39,157 nt of DNA from Methylobacterium thuringiense (GCF_022179645.1 NZ_BPRA01000030.1:1-39157), one strand, 5' to 3'. Counted from the stretch's first letter, positions 7,692 to 17,084 are shown. The notes: generated by a model from the letters alone, not told the origin. Translations and numbers: made by a program.

Positions 7692-9902
7692 ATGGCGAAC
7701 GGACGCGGCCGCACGACGAGGCAGGAGCCGAACTTCGACGCGCCTGAGGGCCGCGGCGCAGGGGCTTCCGATCTTCGCATGTCCGCAGCGGATCGCCCGG
7801 GAGGCGGCGTGGCAAAGCGCGGATCGGGATCGGCGGATCGTGGCGGCCGGCAGCCGTCCAAGGGCGGCGGCAATGGCGGCGGCCGGGGCAAGGGTGGCGG
7901 TGGCGCATCGCGCAGCCGTTCGCGGCGGCGCGGTTCGATCCTGGGCAAGCTCGTCTATACCGGTATCGTGCTCGGCCTCTGGGCCGTGATCGGGGTCGCC
8001 GGGCTCGTGGCCTATCACGCCTCGCAGCTGCCGCCGATCGACCAGCTCAGCGTGCCGAAGCGGCCGCCCAACATCGCGATCCTCGCCAGCGACGGCTCGC
8101 TGCTCGCCAACCGCGGCGAGACCGGCGGCCGCGTCGTCTCGATCAAGGAATTGCCGCCCTACCTGCCGCGCGCCTTCGTCGCGATCGAGGACCGGCGCTT
8201 CTACGAGCATTTCGGCGTCGACCCCGTCGGCATCGCCCGCGCGGTGGTGCAGAACCTGACGCGCCGCGGCGTCTCGCAGGGCGGCTCGACGCTCACCCAG
8301 CAGCTCGCCAAGAATCTGTTTCTGACACCGGAACGGTCGGCTTCCAGAAAGATCCAGGAAGCGATCCTGGCCCTGTGGCTGGAGCACAAATACTCGAAGG
8401 ACGAGATTCTCGAACTCTATCTTAACCGAGTCTATTTCGGCGCCGGCGCCTACGGCGTCGAGGCGGCGGCGCAGCGCTACTTCGGCAAGCCCGCGAAGAA
8501 CGTCACGCTGGCCGAGGCGGCGATGCTCGGCGGCCTCGTTCAGGCGCCCTCGCGGCTCGCGCCGAACCGCAACCTCAAGGCGGCCCAGGCGCGTGGCGCG
8601 CAGGTGCTCGCGGCGATGGAAGAGCTTGGCTTCGCCAAGCCCGCAGACGCCAAGGTCGCCCTGGCGCAGCCGGCACGGCTCTACGGTTCGCGCGGCGGCG
8701 GCTCCTCGAACTACGTCGCCGACCTCGTCATGGACGTGCTCGACGACTTCCTGCCGAAGTTCGAGGCCGACATCGTCGTCGCGACGACGGTCGACACCGG
8801 CCTGCAGGCCGCGGCGGAAAAGGCGCTCGTCGACGAGTTGAACGCCAAGGGCGGGCGCTTCAACGTCGGCCAGGGTGCGCTCGTCTCGATGAAGCCGGAC
8901 GGCGCCGTGCGCGCGCTGATCGGCGGCCGGGACTACGCCCAGAGCCAGTTCAACCGGGCGACCACGGCCAAGCGCCAGCCGGGCTCGTCGTTCAAGCCGT
9001 TCGTCTACCTCGCCGCGGTCGAGCACGGCCTGACGCCGGATACGATCCGCGACGACGCGCCGGTGAAGATCGGCAACTGGAGCCCAGAGAACTACACGCA
9101 CGCCTACAAGGGGCCCGTGGCGCTCCGCGACGCGCTCGCGCAATCGCTGAATACGGTGGCCGTGCGGCTCGGCCAGGAGGTCGGCCCCAAGGCCGTGGTG
9201 CAGACGGCGCAGCGCCTCGGCATCTCCTCGTCGCTCCAGGCCAACGGCTCCATCGCGCTCGGCACCTCCGAGGTGACGCCGATGGAGATGGTCGGCGCCT
9301 ATTGCGCCTTCGCCAACGGCGGCACCGGCGTGATCCCCTACGTCATCGCCAGCATCAAGAGCGCGGACGGCAAGGTGCTCTACAAGCGCGGGGCCGGCGG
9401 CCTCGGCCGCGTGATGTCGCCGGACGCCGACGGCATGATGAACGCGATGATGCACGAGACCTTCGTCAGCGGCACCGCCAAGAAGGGCGACATTCCCGGC
9501 TGGGAGCTCGCCGGCAAGACCGGCACCAGCCAGGATTATCGCGATGCCTGGATGATCGGCTATTCGGGCGCCCTCGTCACCGGGGTCTGGCTCGGCAACG
9601 ACGACGGCGAGTCGACCAAGAAGGCCACCGGCGGCAGCCTGCCGCTGGAGATCTGGAAGACCTACATGACCACCGCCCTGAAGGGCGAGAAGCCGGTGCC
9701 TCTGCCCGGCCTCAACCGCTGGCACGCGCGGGAAGCGCCGGCCGTGGCGCAGGCGATCCCGAACCCGATCGGCGAGATCATCGGTGCGATCACCGGTGAG
9801 CCGCAACAGACCGCCTCGACCCGCCCGCCGCCGCGCGAGCGTCGCCAGAGCCAGGACGACCGCAACTTCCTCGAAAAGCTCTTCGGCGTCGGAGACGAGT
9901 GA
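7692..9902 (+). CDS. mrcA: Class A penicillin-binding protein (PBP1A-type)
   Basis: A 736-residue bifunctional peptidoglycan glycosyltransferase/transpeptidase. A cytoplasmic basic Gly/Arg-rich tail (1-80) precedes one transmembrane helix (about 85-110). The GT51 domain follows with EDRRFYEHFG (Glu166 catalytic), QGGSTLTQQLAKN and KIQEAILALWLE. The transpeptidase domain carries SSFK (Ser432-Lys435), SLN (485-487) and KTG (609-611). It polymerises lipid II and cross-links stems in the periplasm. The long low-complexity N-terminal tail means the true start could be internal, for example at the Met at 7779. It stands alone with its own upstream region; the symbol follows domain type, not proven orthology. 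Confidence 0.93.
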   Translation: MANGRGRTTRQEPNFDAPEGRGAGASDLRMSAADRPGGGVAKRGSGSADRGGRQPSKGGGNGGGRGKGGGGASRSRSRRRGSILGKLVYTGIVLGLWAVIGVAGLVAYHASQLPPIDQLSVPKRPPNIAILASDGSLLANRGETGGRVVSIKELPPYLPRAFVAIEDRRFYEHFGVDPVGIARAVVQNLTRRGVSQGGSTLTQQLAKNLFLTPERSASRKIQEAILALWLEHKYSKDEILELYLNRVYFGAGAYGVEAAAQRYFGKPAKNVTLAEAAMLGGLVQAPSRLAPNRNLKAAQARGAQVLAAMEELGFAKPADAKVALAQPARLYGSRGGGSSNYVADLVMDVLDDFLPKFEADIVVATTVDTGLQAAAEKALVDELNAKGGRFNVGQGALVSMKPDGAVRALIGGRDYAQSQFNRATTAKRQPGSSFKPFVYLAAVEHGLTPDTIRDDAPVKIGNWSPENYTHAYKGPVALRDALAQSLNTVAVRLGQEVGPKAVVQTAQRLGISSSLQANGSIALGTSEVTPMEMVGAYCAFANGGTGVIPYVIASIKSADGKVLYKRGAGGLGRVMSPDADGMMNAMMHETFVSGTAKKGDIPGWELAGKTGTSQDYRDAWMIGYSGALVTGVWLGNDDGESTKKATGGSLPLEIWKTYMTTALKGEKPVPLPGLNRWHAREAPAVAQAIPNPIGEIIGAITGEPQQTASTRPPPRERRQSQDDRNFLEKLFGVGDE

Positions 9903-9973
9903 GGCCTCGGCCGCGTCTTTGCATTCGCTCCCGTCGCAGCGGAGGATCGCTGCGTCGGGGGGAGGCACGCGCC

Positions 9974-10216
9974 ATGTACAGGGTGATGGAGTATCGGCGG
10001 CGGCGCGGCCCCGGCCAGTCTTTGTTCGGCCCACGCGTGCACACCGCCCAATACGCCAGCCGCAGCGAGGCGGGCCGCACGGCAGAGGCCGAAGCCGGCC
10101 GCTTCGCGCATCACGGCTACAACGGCGAGCAGGATTACTGGTGGGGCTGGAACGAGGCCGACGAGACGGGACTGGTTTTTGTGGTCGAAACCGACCCGAC
10201 TTCGAAGATCGCGTGA
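9974..10216 (+). CDS. Hypothetical protein, 80 residues
   Basis: A small soluble protein beginning MYRVMEYRRRRGPGQSLFGP and containing an aromatic stretch QDYWWGWNEADE before a hydrophobic LVFVVE strand. The ATG has GGAGGC upstream (9960-9966). It lies 71 nt after the PBP1A gene on the same strand. Strong third-position GC supports coding. I recognise no domain or function. Confidence 0.65.
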   Translation: MYRVMEYRRRRGPGQSLFGPRVHTAQYASRSEAGRTAEAEAGRFAHHGYNGEQDYWWGWNEADETGLVFVVETDPTSKIA

Positions 10217-10289
10217 GCGCCCTCGCTTTGCCCGGTCCGATCGTGTTTCCGGTCGATGCGTTCGGGGCAACGTCAGCCCAATGCCAAGC

Positions 10290-10381
10290 CGTCTTTGCGA
10301 GCCGAAGGCGAAGCAATCCAGGGCCAACGCACAACCCTTGTGGTTGTGGCCCTGGATTGCTTCGCTGCGCTCCCAAAGACG
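10290..10381. repeat. Dispersed inverted repeat (GCGAAGCAATCCAGG family)
   Basis: Two arms of about 36 nt converge on a short centre. The left arm runs from CGTCTTTGCGAGCC to GAAGCAATCCAGGGCCA, and the right arm reads the same on the other strand, ending CAAAGACG. The AGCGAAGCAATCCAGG core is a widespread intergenic repeat in Rhizobiales. It occupies most of the gene-free interval 10217-10558 and would form a long hairpin if transcribed. Confidence 0.75.
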
Positions 10382-10558
10382 AGGAGGAATCCGAGGCAAA
10401 CAAACAGAAACTGTATGAGACCCGGTCCAGAGCACAATCTGGAAGAGTGTTTGCAGCCCACGGCACGACAAGCCTGTGACTGCCAAGCTCGATTAACCGG
10501 TCGGCAACCGACAAACACAACTCTGGCGCGTATTCTCTCCCGAAATGGGAGGCGTTTC

Positions 10559-10939
10559 ATGACAGAGCGTAGATCCAAGCCGCGCATGCGCGTCGACAGC
10601 GTGGCTTTCATCATCACCAGAATCGGAAACCCCGTCGTCTGCCGGATCAAGGACCGGTCGGCGGACGGGGCGAGGCTGTTCGTCGACAGCGTTCTCGGGA
10701 TCCCCAACCAGTTCCGGCTGGTCGTCCAGAAGACCGGGGAGGAATTTTCCGCCACCGTCGTCTGGCGCGGCCCGCAGGAGATCGGCGTCGCCTTCCTGGA
10801 GATGCAGGGCGTCCTTGCCGTCGCGCCGAACGCGTTTCCGTCGCTGCCGGTCGCGATCCCGCTCGGCCCCGATCCGGGCTTCTACGCGCCGGAGAACACG
10901 GCCGAACGGCCGGCCTCCGGCTCCGCGTGCGAACCCTAG
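10559..10939 (+). CDS. PilZ-domain protein
   Basis: A 126-residue single-domain protein. It shows the two PilZ signatures: an N-terminal basic motif (RSKPRMR, about residues 4-10) and DRSADGARL, fitting D/N-x-S-x-x-G. A beta-rich core follows (FRLVVQKTGEEFSATVVWRG, then IGVAFLE). PilZ proteins typically bind cyclic di-GMP and affect motility, exopolysaccharide or cell-surface processes. The C-terminal 40 residues are Pro/Ala-rich and unlikely to be structured. GGGAGG precedes the ATG by about 7 nt. It converges on ppa with only 15 nt between stop codons. Confidence 0.82.
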   Translation: MTERRSKPRMRVDSVAFIITRIGNPVVCRIKDRSADGARLFVDSVLGIPNQFRLVVQKTGEEFSATVVWRGPQEIGVAFLEMQGVLAVAPNAFPSLPVAIPLGPDPGFYAPENTAERPASGSACEP

Positions 10940-10954
10940 ATTGCGTGGCTCAGA

Positions 10955-11500
10955 TCACGCCTTGCCCGCCTTGTTGGCCTTCTCGCGCTCGATGCCTTCG
11001 AGGATGAGGCGGTGCGCCTCCTCCTTGTCGCCCCAGCGCAGGATCTTCACCCATTTGCCGGGCTCGAGATCCTTGTAGTGCTCGAAGAAGTGCTGGATCT
11101 GGGAGATCGTGATGTCGGGCAGGTCGGTGTAGTTCTCGACCTTGTTGTAGCGGGCGGTGAGGTGGCGCGAGGGCACGCCGATGATCTTCTCGTCCTCGCC
11201 GGCATTGTCCTCCATCACCAGCACGCCGACGGGGCGGACGCTCATGACCGCGCCCGGCGCGATGGCGCGGGTGTTGGCGACGAGCACGTCGCAGGGGTCG
11301 CCGTCGCCCGAGAGCGTGTGCGGGATGAAGCCGTAATTCCCCGGATAGAACATCGGCGTGTAGAGGAAACGGTCGACGACGAGGGCGCCCGAGGCCTTGT
11401 CCATCTCGTACTTGATCGGCTCTCCGCCCAACGGCACTTCGATGATGACGTTGACGTCGTGGGGCGGGTTCTTGCCGAGTGAGATGGCGTCGATGAGCAT
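10955..11500 (-). CDS. ppa: Inorganic pyrophosphatase
   Basis: A 181-residue family I soluble pyrophosphatase that hydrolyses PPi to two phosphates with Mg2+, pulling biosynthetic reactions forward. The signature [10 protein letters not shown] carries the metal-binding aspartates; other conserved parts are [26 protein letters not shown] and EDEKIIGVP. The length is typical of bacterial family I enzymes. The start [13 protein letters not shown] fits the family N-terminus. It appears monocistronic, convergent with the PilZ gene. Confidence 0.96.
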   Translation of the reverse strand: MLIDAISLGKNPPHDVNVIIEVPLGGEPIKYEMDKASGALVVDRFLYTPMFYPGNYGFIPHTLSGDGDPCDVLVANTRAIAPGAVMSVRPVGVLVMEDNAGEDEKIIGVPSRHLTARYNKVENYTDLPDITISQIQHFFEHYKDLEPGKWVKILRWGDKEEAHRLILEGIEREKANKAGKA

Positions 11501-11617
11501 GACGGCGTTTCCTGAAGGTCCTGAACGAGGCTTCTTGGTCCTGTCCCGGCTTCTAAACCGCCAGAGGCGTGAAGGAAATCGGCCGTTGGGCCATAGTCGC
11601 GCATCTTCGCGCGCGGA

Positions 11618-12124
11618 TCAGCCGAACAGGTATCCGACCTTCGGCAGGCAGGAGCCGGAGACACGCTCGATCGCCTCCGGGCCGGCCCGGCCGCCGAGCG
11701 CCTCGTAGAAGGCGCGGGCGCGGGCGTTGTCGGCGAGCGCCCAGACCCCGACCCGGGCCAGGCCGTGATCGGCGAGGTCGTTGCGCACGGCCCGGAACAG
11801 GCGGGAGCCGAGCCCCAGCCCCTGGTATTCCGGCGCCACGTAGATCTCGTCGACCTCGCCCTCGGCCGTCAGCGAGCGGTCCCGCGCCCGTCCGTAGGCG
11901 GCGTAGGCCACGACGTGCTCGCCGAACTCCATGGCGGCGAGGCCGCGGCCCCGGCCGATCATCCCCCGCCACGTGGCGGGACCGCGCTTGGCGATGAAGC
12001 GCTCCAGCGCGACGCCGGGGATCACGCCCTGGTAGGCCTCCCGCCAGGCCGCATCGAACACCGCCGACAGCATCCCGATATCGTCCGGCTTCGCCCGGCG
12101 GACGCTGAAGGTCTTCGTGCTCAT
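11618..12124 (-). CDS. GNAT-family N-acetyltransferase
   Basis: A 168-residue GNAT fold protein. The acetyl-CoA-binding motif A is VDEIYVAPEYQGLGLGSRLFR, shown by the Q/R-x-x-G-x-G/A pattern QGLGLG, and motif B is LWALADNARARAFYEALGG-like (VWALADNARARAFYE). The N-terminus SVRRAKPDDIGMLSAVFDAAW is typical of the RimI/ribosomal or small-molecule acetyltransferase group. The substrate cannot be predicted. The start ATG at 12124 begins the conserved fold. It is divergent from the helicase gene, with 190 nt between them. Confidence 0.85.
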   Translation of the reverse strand: MSTKTFSVRRAKPDDIGMLSAVFDAAWREAYQGVIPGVALERFIAKRGPATWRGMIGRGRGLAAMEFGEHVVAYAAYGRARDRSLTAEGEVDEIYVAPEYQGLGLGSRLFRAVRNDLADHGLARVGVWALADNARARAFYEALGGRAGPEAIERVSGSCLPKVGYLFG

Positions 12125-12314
12125 GGATGCGGGTGCCTCCGAAGCAGGTCGATGCATGATGCCGACGAATGGAGCCCCGGTGCAATGGCGAAACCAAGGC
12201 GATCTGACCGGGTTCGGAACGCGGATGGACGAGATCCGGCTCTCGACGGCATGCCGCCAAGCCTGAGGTGATCCCCCTCTGTTCTCCTGGGTCGCGGCTC
12301 TGTAGAGAGCCGCC

Positions 12315-13949
12315 ATGCTCCAGCTTCGCTCCTATCAGCGCGCCGCCCTCGATGCGCTCGACGCTCACTGGCATGGCGGTGGCGGCGACGGGCTGATCGT
12401 GCTGCCGACCGGCGCCGGCAAGGCACTGGTGATCGCCGCCCTCGTGCACGAGACGATGCGGCGCGCACCGGGATCACGGATCGCAATCGTCACGCATGTG
12501 CGTGAGCTGGTCGCGCAGAACCATCGCGAACTCATGGTCTACTGGCCCGAGGCGCCCGCCGGGATCTTCTCCGCGGGTGTCGGCCGGCGTGATGCGGACG
12601 CGCCGATCCTGTTCTGCGGCATCCAGTCGGTGCGCGACCGGGTCGAAATCCTGGCGCCGTTCGACCTCGTGATCGTCGACGAGGCGCACCTGATCCCGCG
12701 TTCGGCCGAGACCGGCTACGGCCGCTTTCTCGCCGGCGGGCGGGCGCGCAACCCGAACCTGCGGATCGTCGGCCTCACCGCGACCCCCTACCGCCTCGAT
12801 TCCGGAAGGCTCGACGAAGGCGAGGGCCGGATCTTCGAGCGGATCGTCTACGAGGCCAATGTCGGCGACCTGATCCACCAGGGCTGGCTCGCGCCGCTGA
12901 TCTCGAAGGCGACGGTGACGGCGCTCGACGTATCGGGCGTTCCCAAGCGCGGGGGCGACTACATCCCCGCGGCCCTCGAGGCGGCGGTCAACCGCGACTG
13001 GATCACCCGTGCCGCCGTGGAGGAGATGGTGGGCTACGGGCGCGACCGGCGCTCCTGGCTCGCCTTCTGCGCCGGCGTCGCCCACGCCGTCGCGGTGCGC
13101 GACGCCGTGCGGGCGGAGGGCATCGTCTGCGAGACGTTGTCGGGGGAAACGCCCAAGCGCGAGCGCGACCGGATCGTGAAGGCCTTCCGGGCGCAGGAAA
13201 TCCGCTGCCTGACCTCGGTGGGCGTGCTCTCCACCGGTTTCAACGTGCCGGAGGTCGACCTGATCGCGCTGCTGCGCCCGACCCAGAGCGCCGGCCTCTA
13301 CGTGCAGCAGGTCGGTCGCGCGCTGCGCCGGGCTCCGGGCAAGACCGATGCGCTGATCCTCGACTATGCCGGGCTGGTGCGTGCCCACGGCCCCGTCGAC
13401 GTCGTCACCGCCCGCAGCGTGGCGCTCGGTCTGAAAGCACCGGGGGAAACCCGCGCCAAGGAATGTCCGGGCTGCGGCGCGCTCATCGCCCTCAACGCCA
13501 GCACCTGCGAGGGCTGCTGGGTCGAGCCGGAGGCCGAGGATAGCGATGCCAAGCATGAGGCGGAGGCCGACGATGAGCTGACCATCCTGTCCGCCGCCGT
13601 CACGGGCTGGCTGCCGGTGGAGGCGTGGCGCTTGGGGCGGCGCGCCGGACTCTTGGAGGAGCGGCTGGAGGCCGAGTTCCGCTGCCGGGGAGGGGGCTAT
13701 CGTGTCGAACTGGCGCTCGAGGCCTCCGGCTACGACCGCGAGAAGGCGGTGCAGTGGTGGCGCGGCCTCGGGGGCGCCCGCCCGGTTCCGATGACGGTCG
13801 CGGAGGCAATGGAGCGCCGTGACGAACTGAGCCGGCCGATCGCGATCCAAGTCCGCGCCAACGGTCGACTCTCCGAGAGCGTCGCCTGTCGCTTCGAGGA
13901 CGGCCGCACCTTCTCCGACATCCGGCGGCGCGACGATCTCGCGGCGTAG
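12315..13949 (+). CDS. DEAD/DEAH-box superfamily 2 helicase with zinc ribbon
   Basis: A 544-residue SF2 helicase of the SSL2/RAD25-like group. Motif I PTGAGK is at residues 31-36 and motif II DEAH at 122-125. Motif III is LTATPYRL, and motif VI is represented by QQVGRALRRAPGK. A compact zinc ribbon follows (Cys384, Cys387, Cys398, Cys401). The last ~130 residues, after an acidic linker, form an extension of unknown fold. It probably unwinds or remodels nucleic acid using ATP; the pathway is not evident. No restriction or defence partner lies next to it, so it looks like an orphan chromosomal copy. Confidence 0.87.
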   Translation: MLQLRSYQRAALDALDAHWHGGGGDGLIVLPTGAGKALVIAALVHETMRRAPGSRIAIVTHVRELVAQNHRELMVYWPEAPAGIFSAGVGRRDADAPILFCGIQSVRDRVEILAPFDLVIVDEAHLIPRSAETGYGRFLAGGRARNPNLRIVGLTATPYRLDSGRLDEGEGRIFERIVYEANVGDLIHQGWLAPLISKATVTALDVSGVPKRGGDYIPAALEAAVNRDWITRAAVEEMVGYGRDRRSWLAFCAGVAHAVAVRDAVRAEGIVCETLSGETPKRERDRIVKAFRAQEIRCLTSVGVLSTGFNVPEVDLIALLRPTQSAGLYVQQVGRALRRAPGKTDALILDYAGLVRAHGPVDVVTARSVALGLKAPGETRAKECPGCGALIALNASTCEGCWVEPEAEDSDAKHEAEADDELTILSAAVTGWLPVEAWRLGRRAGLLEERLEAEFRCRGGGYRVELALEASGYDREKAVQWWRGLGGARPVPMTVAEAMERRDELSRPIAIQVRANGRLSESVACRFEDGRTFSDIRRRDDLAA

Positions 13950-14023
13950 GAGTGATCAACGTCCGAGGGGCTTTGCGATCTCGAAAGCCGCGTTTCGGCC
14001 CGGACGGCTACCTTCGCGAGGTG

Positions 14024-14130
14024 CCTTGGAGCCGTATCCGATCCGATTGCATCGGCTCGGCGTCTCCAAGGTGTTGTCTTGCCGCGCTTTCTTTCGACCA
14101 ACCGGTATCCACTTGGTCGGAAAGCGCTCT
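14024..14130. repeat. Dispersed intergenic repeat with two hairpins
   Basis: Hairpin one has arms CCTTGGAG (14024) and CTCCAAGG (to 14071) around an inner GATCCGATTGCATCGG-like core. Hairpin two has arms CGCTTTCTTTCGACCAA and TTGGTCGGAAAGCG around CCGGTATCCAC (about 14086-14127). The CGACCAA-CCGGTATCCAC-TTGGTCGG unit resembles a common Rhizobiales intergenic mosaic element. It sits between convergent helicase and rsgA genes, so it may serve as a bidirectional terminator. Confidence 0.6.
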
Positions 14131-14139
14131 AAGCAATTG

Positions 14140-15168
14140 TCATTTATAGTGTTTTTTCGGAAGATTGTCGCGGTTCTCGCTGACGAGCTTGCGCCATCGG
14201 GAGAGGCGCTCGGGGGGCAGCGTGCCATTCGCGACGGCGGCTTGCACGGCGCAGCCGGGCTCATGCGCGTGCGTGCAGTCGCGGAATCGGCACGAGGGGG
14301 CGAGCTCGGTGATCTCGGCGAACAGGGTTTCGATCCCCTCTGCGGCGTCGCTGATGTGCAGCGTCCGCATTCCCGGGGTGTCGATGACCCATCCGCCACC
14401 GGCCATGGCGTGGAGCGAGCGCGACGTCGTGGTGTGGCGGCCCTTCGCGTCGTGCTCGCGAATGCCGCCGGTCTGTTGCCCCAGCTCCTGGCTGAGGCCG
14501 GCCAGCGTATTCACCAGGGTGGATTTCCCGACGCCGGACGAGCCGACGAGCGCCACCGTCTGCCCGGCGCCGCACCATGGGGCCAGGGCCTCTGCGGCCT
14601 CCGGAAGCCGGGGATTGAGGGTGATGACTACGAGTTCGCGCTGCAGTTCCGCCGCCTGGCGCCGGTACGTGTCGGCATCGGATACCGTGTCGGCCTTGGT
14701 CAGCACGATCACGGGCTCGGTGCCGCCCTGGTTGGCGAGCGCCAGATAGCGTTCCAGTCGGGCGACGTTGAAATCGGCGTTGCACGAGGTGAGGATGAAG
14801 AGGGTGTCGACGTTGGCCGCCGCGACCTGCGGTGTCTTACTGCCCTCGATGCGCCGCTCCAGCACGGTCCTGCGGGCGAGGCGACGGTGCAGTGTCTGGG
14901 AGTTCGGATCGACCAGCACCCAGTCGCCCACGGCGAAATTGCCGGTGTTGGCGTGAACCGGAAGCGTCAGCTTGACGGATCCGGCGAGGGACAGCGCGGT
15001 CAGGCGGGAGCGGTGGACCGTGGCGATCCGCATGGGAGCGAGAGCTCCCTCGCCGGCCTCGCGCTGATCCTCGAAGAACTCGGACCAGCCCAGGCTGGCA
15101 GGCCGCACTGGGTCGGGGAGGCCGGGATGATCTGTCACCCTCTGCCCATGACACGGCGCCGGACTCAT
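14140..15168 (-). CDS. rsgA: Ribosome small-subunit biogenesis GTPase RsgA
   Basis: A 342-residue circularly permuted GTPase that checks late 30S maturation. An N-terminal OB-fold region (VHRSRLTALSLAGSVKLTLP to GDWVLVD) precedes G motifs in the permuted order G4 (TKAD), G1 (GSSGVGKS), G3 (DTPGM). A C-terminal zinc finger is visible as CRFRDCTHAHEPGC. The length and domain order are those of RsgA/YjeQ. The first ~45 residues before MRIATVHRS are less conserved, so an internal start is possible. It is the only ribosome-assembly gene in this stretch. Confidence 0.93.
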   Translation of the reverse strand: MSPAPCHGQRVTDHPGLPDPVRPASLGWSEFFEDQREAGEGALAPMRIATVHRSRLTALSLAGSVKLTLPVHANTGNFAVGDWVLVDPNSQTLHRRLARRTVLERRIEGSKTPQVAAANVDTLFILTSCNADFNVARLERYLALANQGGTEPVIVLTKADTVSDADTYRRQAAELQRELVVITLNPRLPEAAEALAPWCGAGQTVALVGSSGVGKSTLVNTLAGLSQELGQQTGGIREHDAKGRHTTTSRSLHAMAGGGWVIDTPGMRTLHISDAAEGIETLFAEITELAPSCRFRDCTHAHEPGCAVQAAVANGTLPPERLSRWRKLVSENRDNLPKKHYK

Positions 15169-15293
15169 GGCCAGCGTCTGCGAAATCCTGTGCCGGCCGC
15201 AGTGGAATCAAGCCTTCGCTCGGATCGGGGCTTTCGTTGTTCGGACGACGCTCCGCGCGGCGGTTCGATGCATCCCGATGGCGTCCACGGCGC

Positions 15294-16916
15294 CTAGGCG
15301 ACGAGGCGGGCTTCGATCAGGTCGATCTCACGGACGAGGCGGCGCAGGATGACGTCGTCGATGACCTGAGACCGGCGCAGGCGGTAGAGGGCATCTCGCT
15401 CGGCCTCGATCCCGGCAAGGCGCAGGCGCTTCTCGGTGACGGCGAGTTGGAGCGCGCGGCTCCTGTCTTTCCGAAGTTCCGCGGTCGGAGCTTCGAGGCC
15501 CTCGTAGCGGTCCATGGCCCGAGCGCCGGCTTCCACGGCGATCGAGGCGTCCTCCTGCTCCTCGACGAGGCGATGCTGCAGCGACTCGATGGCCTTGACC
15601 GCGTCGTCGCGGGCGGCGGCGCGGGCAGCGTCCTCCTCGGCATCCTGGCTGGGCTCGGGGGGAAGCCGAAGACCGTGCAGGAGCCGCGGCAGGACCGTGC
15701 TCGCGAGGAGGAGGGAGGTCAGGATGACGCCCATCGCCAGGAGGATCACGAGTTCGCGGGCCGGGAACGGACTGCCGTCTTTCAGGGTGAGGGGCAATGT
15801 CAGGATGCCGGCAAGGGTGATCGCCCCCTTCACGCCGGCGAGCGTCGTCGCCGCCACGAGGCGCCAGGTCAGACCTTCGTGCTTCTGGCCGCGGCGGCGC
15901 GCCTTCACGAGCACGAACTGGAGCGAGACCCAGACCCAGACGAAGCGGATGGCCATCAGCCCGGCCGTGATCGCGAGGACCCAGGCGACGAGCCAGCCTG
16001 CGCCCTGGACATCGGATTGTTTCACGGCCTGCCCGAAGACATCCGGCAACTGCTCGCCCAGGAGCACGAAGATCGATCCGTTCGCGGCCAGCGCGACCGT
16101 GTCCCAGACGGCGGTGCGGCGGACGCGCGTGCTGCCGAGGCTGCGGCCCTGGATCTCGACATAGGTCATGGCGATGCCGGCAGCGACCGCGGCGAGGATG
16201 CCCGAGGCGTGCACGTGCTCGGCGGCAAGATAGGCGCCGAAGGGCGTGAGCAGGCTGAACAGGATCTGCAGGCCGGGATCCTCGCCCGTGCGCCGCCGCA
16301 GGAGGTCCTGTGCTCCCATGAGGACGAAGGTCGTGGCGGCGCCGATACCGAGGCCGCCCAGCGCCAGCCACAGGAACGTGGATGCGGCCTCGGGAAGCGA
16401 GAAGCTCCCCGTCAGGGCGGCGGCGATGGCGAAGCGCAGGCAGACGAGCCCGGTCGCGTCGTTCAGCAGGGCCTCGCCTTCGAGGATATGCATGAGACGC
16501 CGCGGGACGGGAGCCTGCGCCGCGACCGACGAGACCGCGATGGGGTCGGTCGGCGACAGAACGGCCGCCAGCGCGAAGGCCACGGCGAGCGGGATGCCGG
16601 GGATCATGCCATGGATGAGCATGCCGATGCCCAGCACCGTCAGGATCACCAGCCCGAGGGCGAGCGCCAGGACGGTCCTTCCATCCCGGAAGAGGTCGCG
16701 CTTGGGGATGCGCCAGCCATCGAGGAACAGGAGCGGCGGCAGAAACACGAGGAAGAAGATCTCTGGGTCGAGCGACGTGCTCGGAAGCGGCCCCAGGGCC
16801 AGGGCCACGCCGATCGCGATCTGGATCAGAGGGAGCGGCAACGGAAGCAGGCGGCCGAGGGCGCCGCTGACCAGAACCGACAGCAGGAGAGCCAGAACGA
16901 CGGTAACGCTTTCCAT
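15294..16916 (-). CDS. CPA1-family Na+/H+ antiporter
   Basis: A 540-residue membrane antiporter of the NhaP/SLC9-like CPA1 family. About 12 hydrophobic helices span residues 1-410. The ion-binding motifs SPTDP (121-125, Asp124) and EGEALLNDATG (146-156, Asn152-Asp153) are intact. The C-terminal 130 residues are charged and probably helical in the cytosol (EPSQDAEEDAARAAARDDAV). It exports Na+ or another monovalent cation for protons, for pH and salt homeostasis. The ATG at 16916 opens directly on the first helix; in-frame sequence further upstream is arginine-rich and unlikely to be translated. Confidence 0.9.
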   Translation of the reverse strand: MESVTVVLALLLSVLVSGALGRLLPLPLPLIQIAIGVALALGPLPSTSLDPEIFFLVFLPPLLFLDGWRIPKRDLFRDGRTVLALALGLVILTVLGIGMLIHGMIPGIPLAVAFALAAVLSPTDPIAVSSVAAQAPVPRRLMHILEGEALLNDATGLVCLRFAIAAALTGSFSLPEAASTFLWLALGGLGIGAATTFVLMGAQDLLRRRTGEDPGLQILFSLLTPFGAYLAAEHVHASGILAAVAAGIAMTYVEIQGRSLGSTRVRRTAVWDTVALAANGSIFVLLGEQLPDVFGQAVKQSDVQGAGWLVAWVLAITAGLMAIRFVWVWVSLQFVLVKARRRGQKHEGLTWRLVAATTLAGVKGAITLAGILTLPLTLKDGSPFPARELVILLAMGVILTSLLLASTVLPRLLHGLRLPPEPSQDAEEDAARAAARDDAVKAIESLQHRLVEEQEDASIAVEAGARAMDRYEGLEAPTAELRKDRSRALQLAVTEKRLRLAGIEAERDALYRLRRSQVIDDVILRRLVREIDLIEARLVA

Positions 16917-17084
16917 TCGTCTCTTTCGCGCAAAGGGCCTGCGGCTGCCACGGGCAGTCGCACACCGTATGATGCAATCTTTCCGGGCGGCGCTTTGTAG
17001 CACTGCCGGGATGCGTGGAGGGACCGGTCGCGTTCCTATCTATCGGAACAGAACGACCGTTTTCGATCCGAAGGAGGAATGACG

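Noticed and set aside
7419-10520. 1033-codon minus-strand open frame opposite PBP1A
   Set aside because: PBP1A motifs on the plus strand are decisive; the minus translation has no recognisable domain and runs through intergenic repeats.
15237-17000. 587-codon plus-strand frame opposite the antiporter
   Set aside because: The minus strand encodes an intact CPA1 antiporter; the plus translation is low-complexity and charged.
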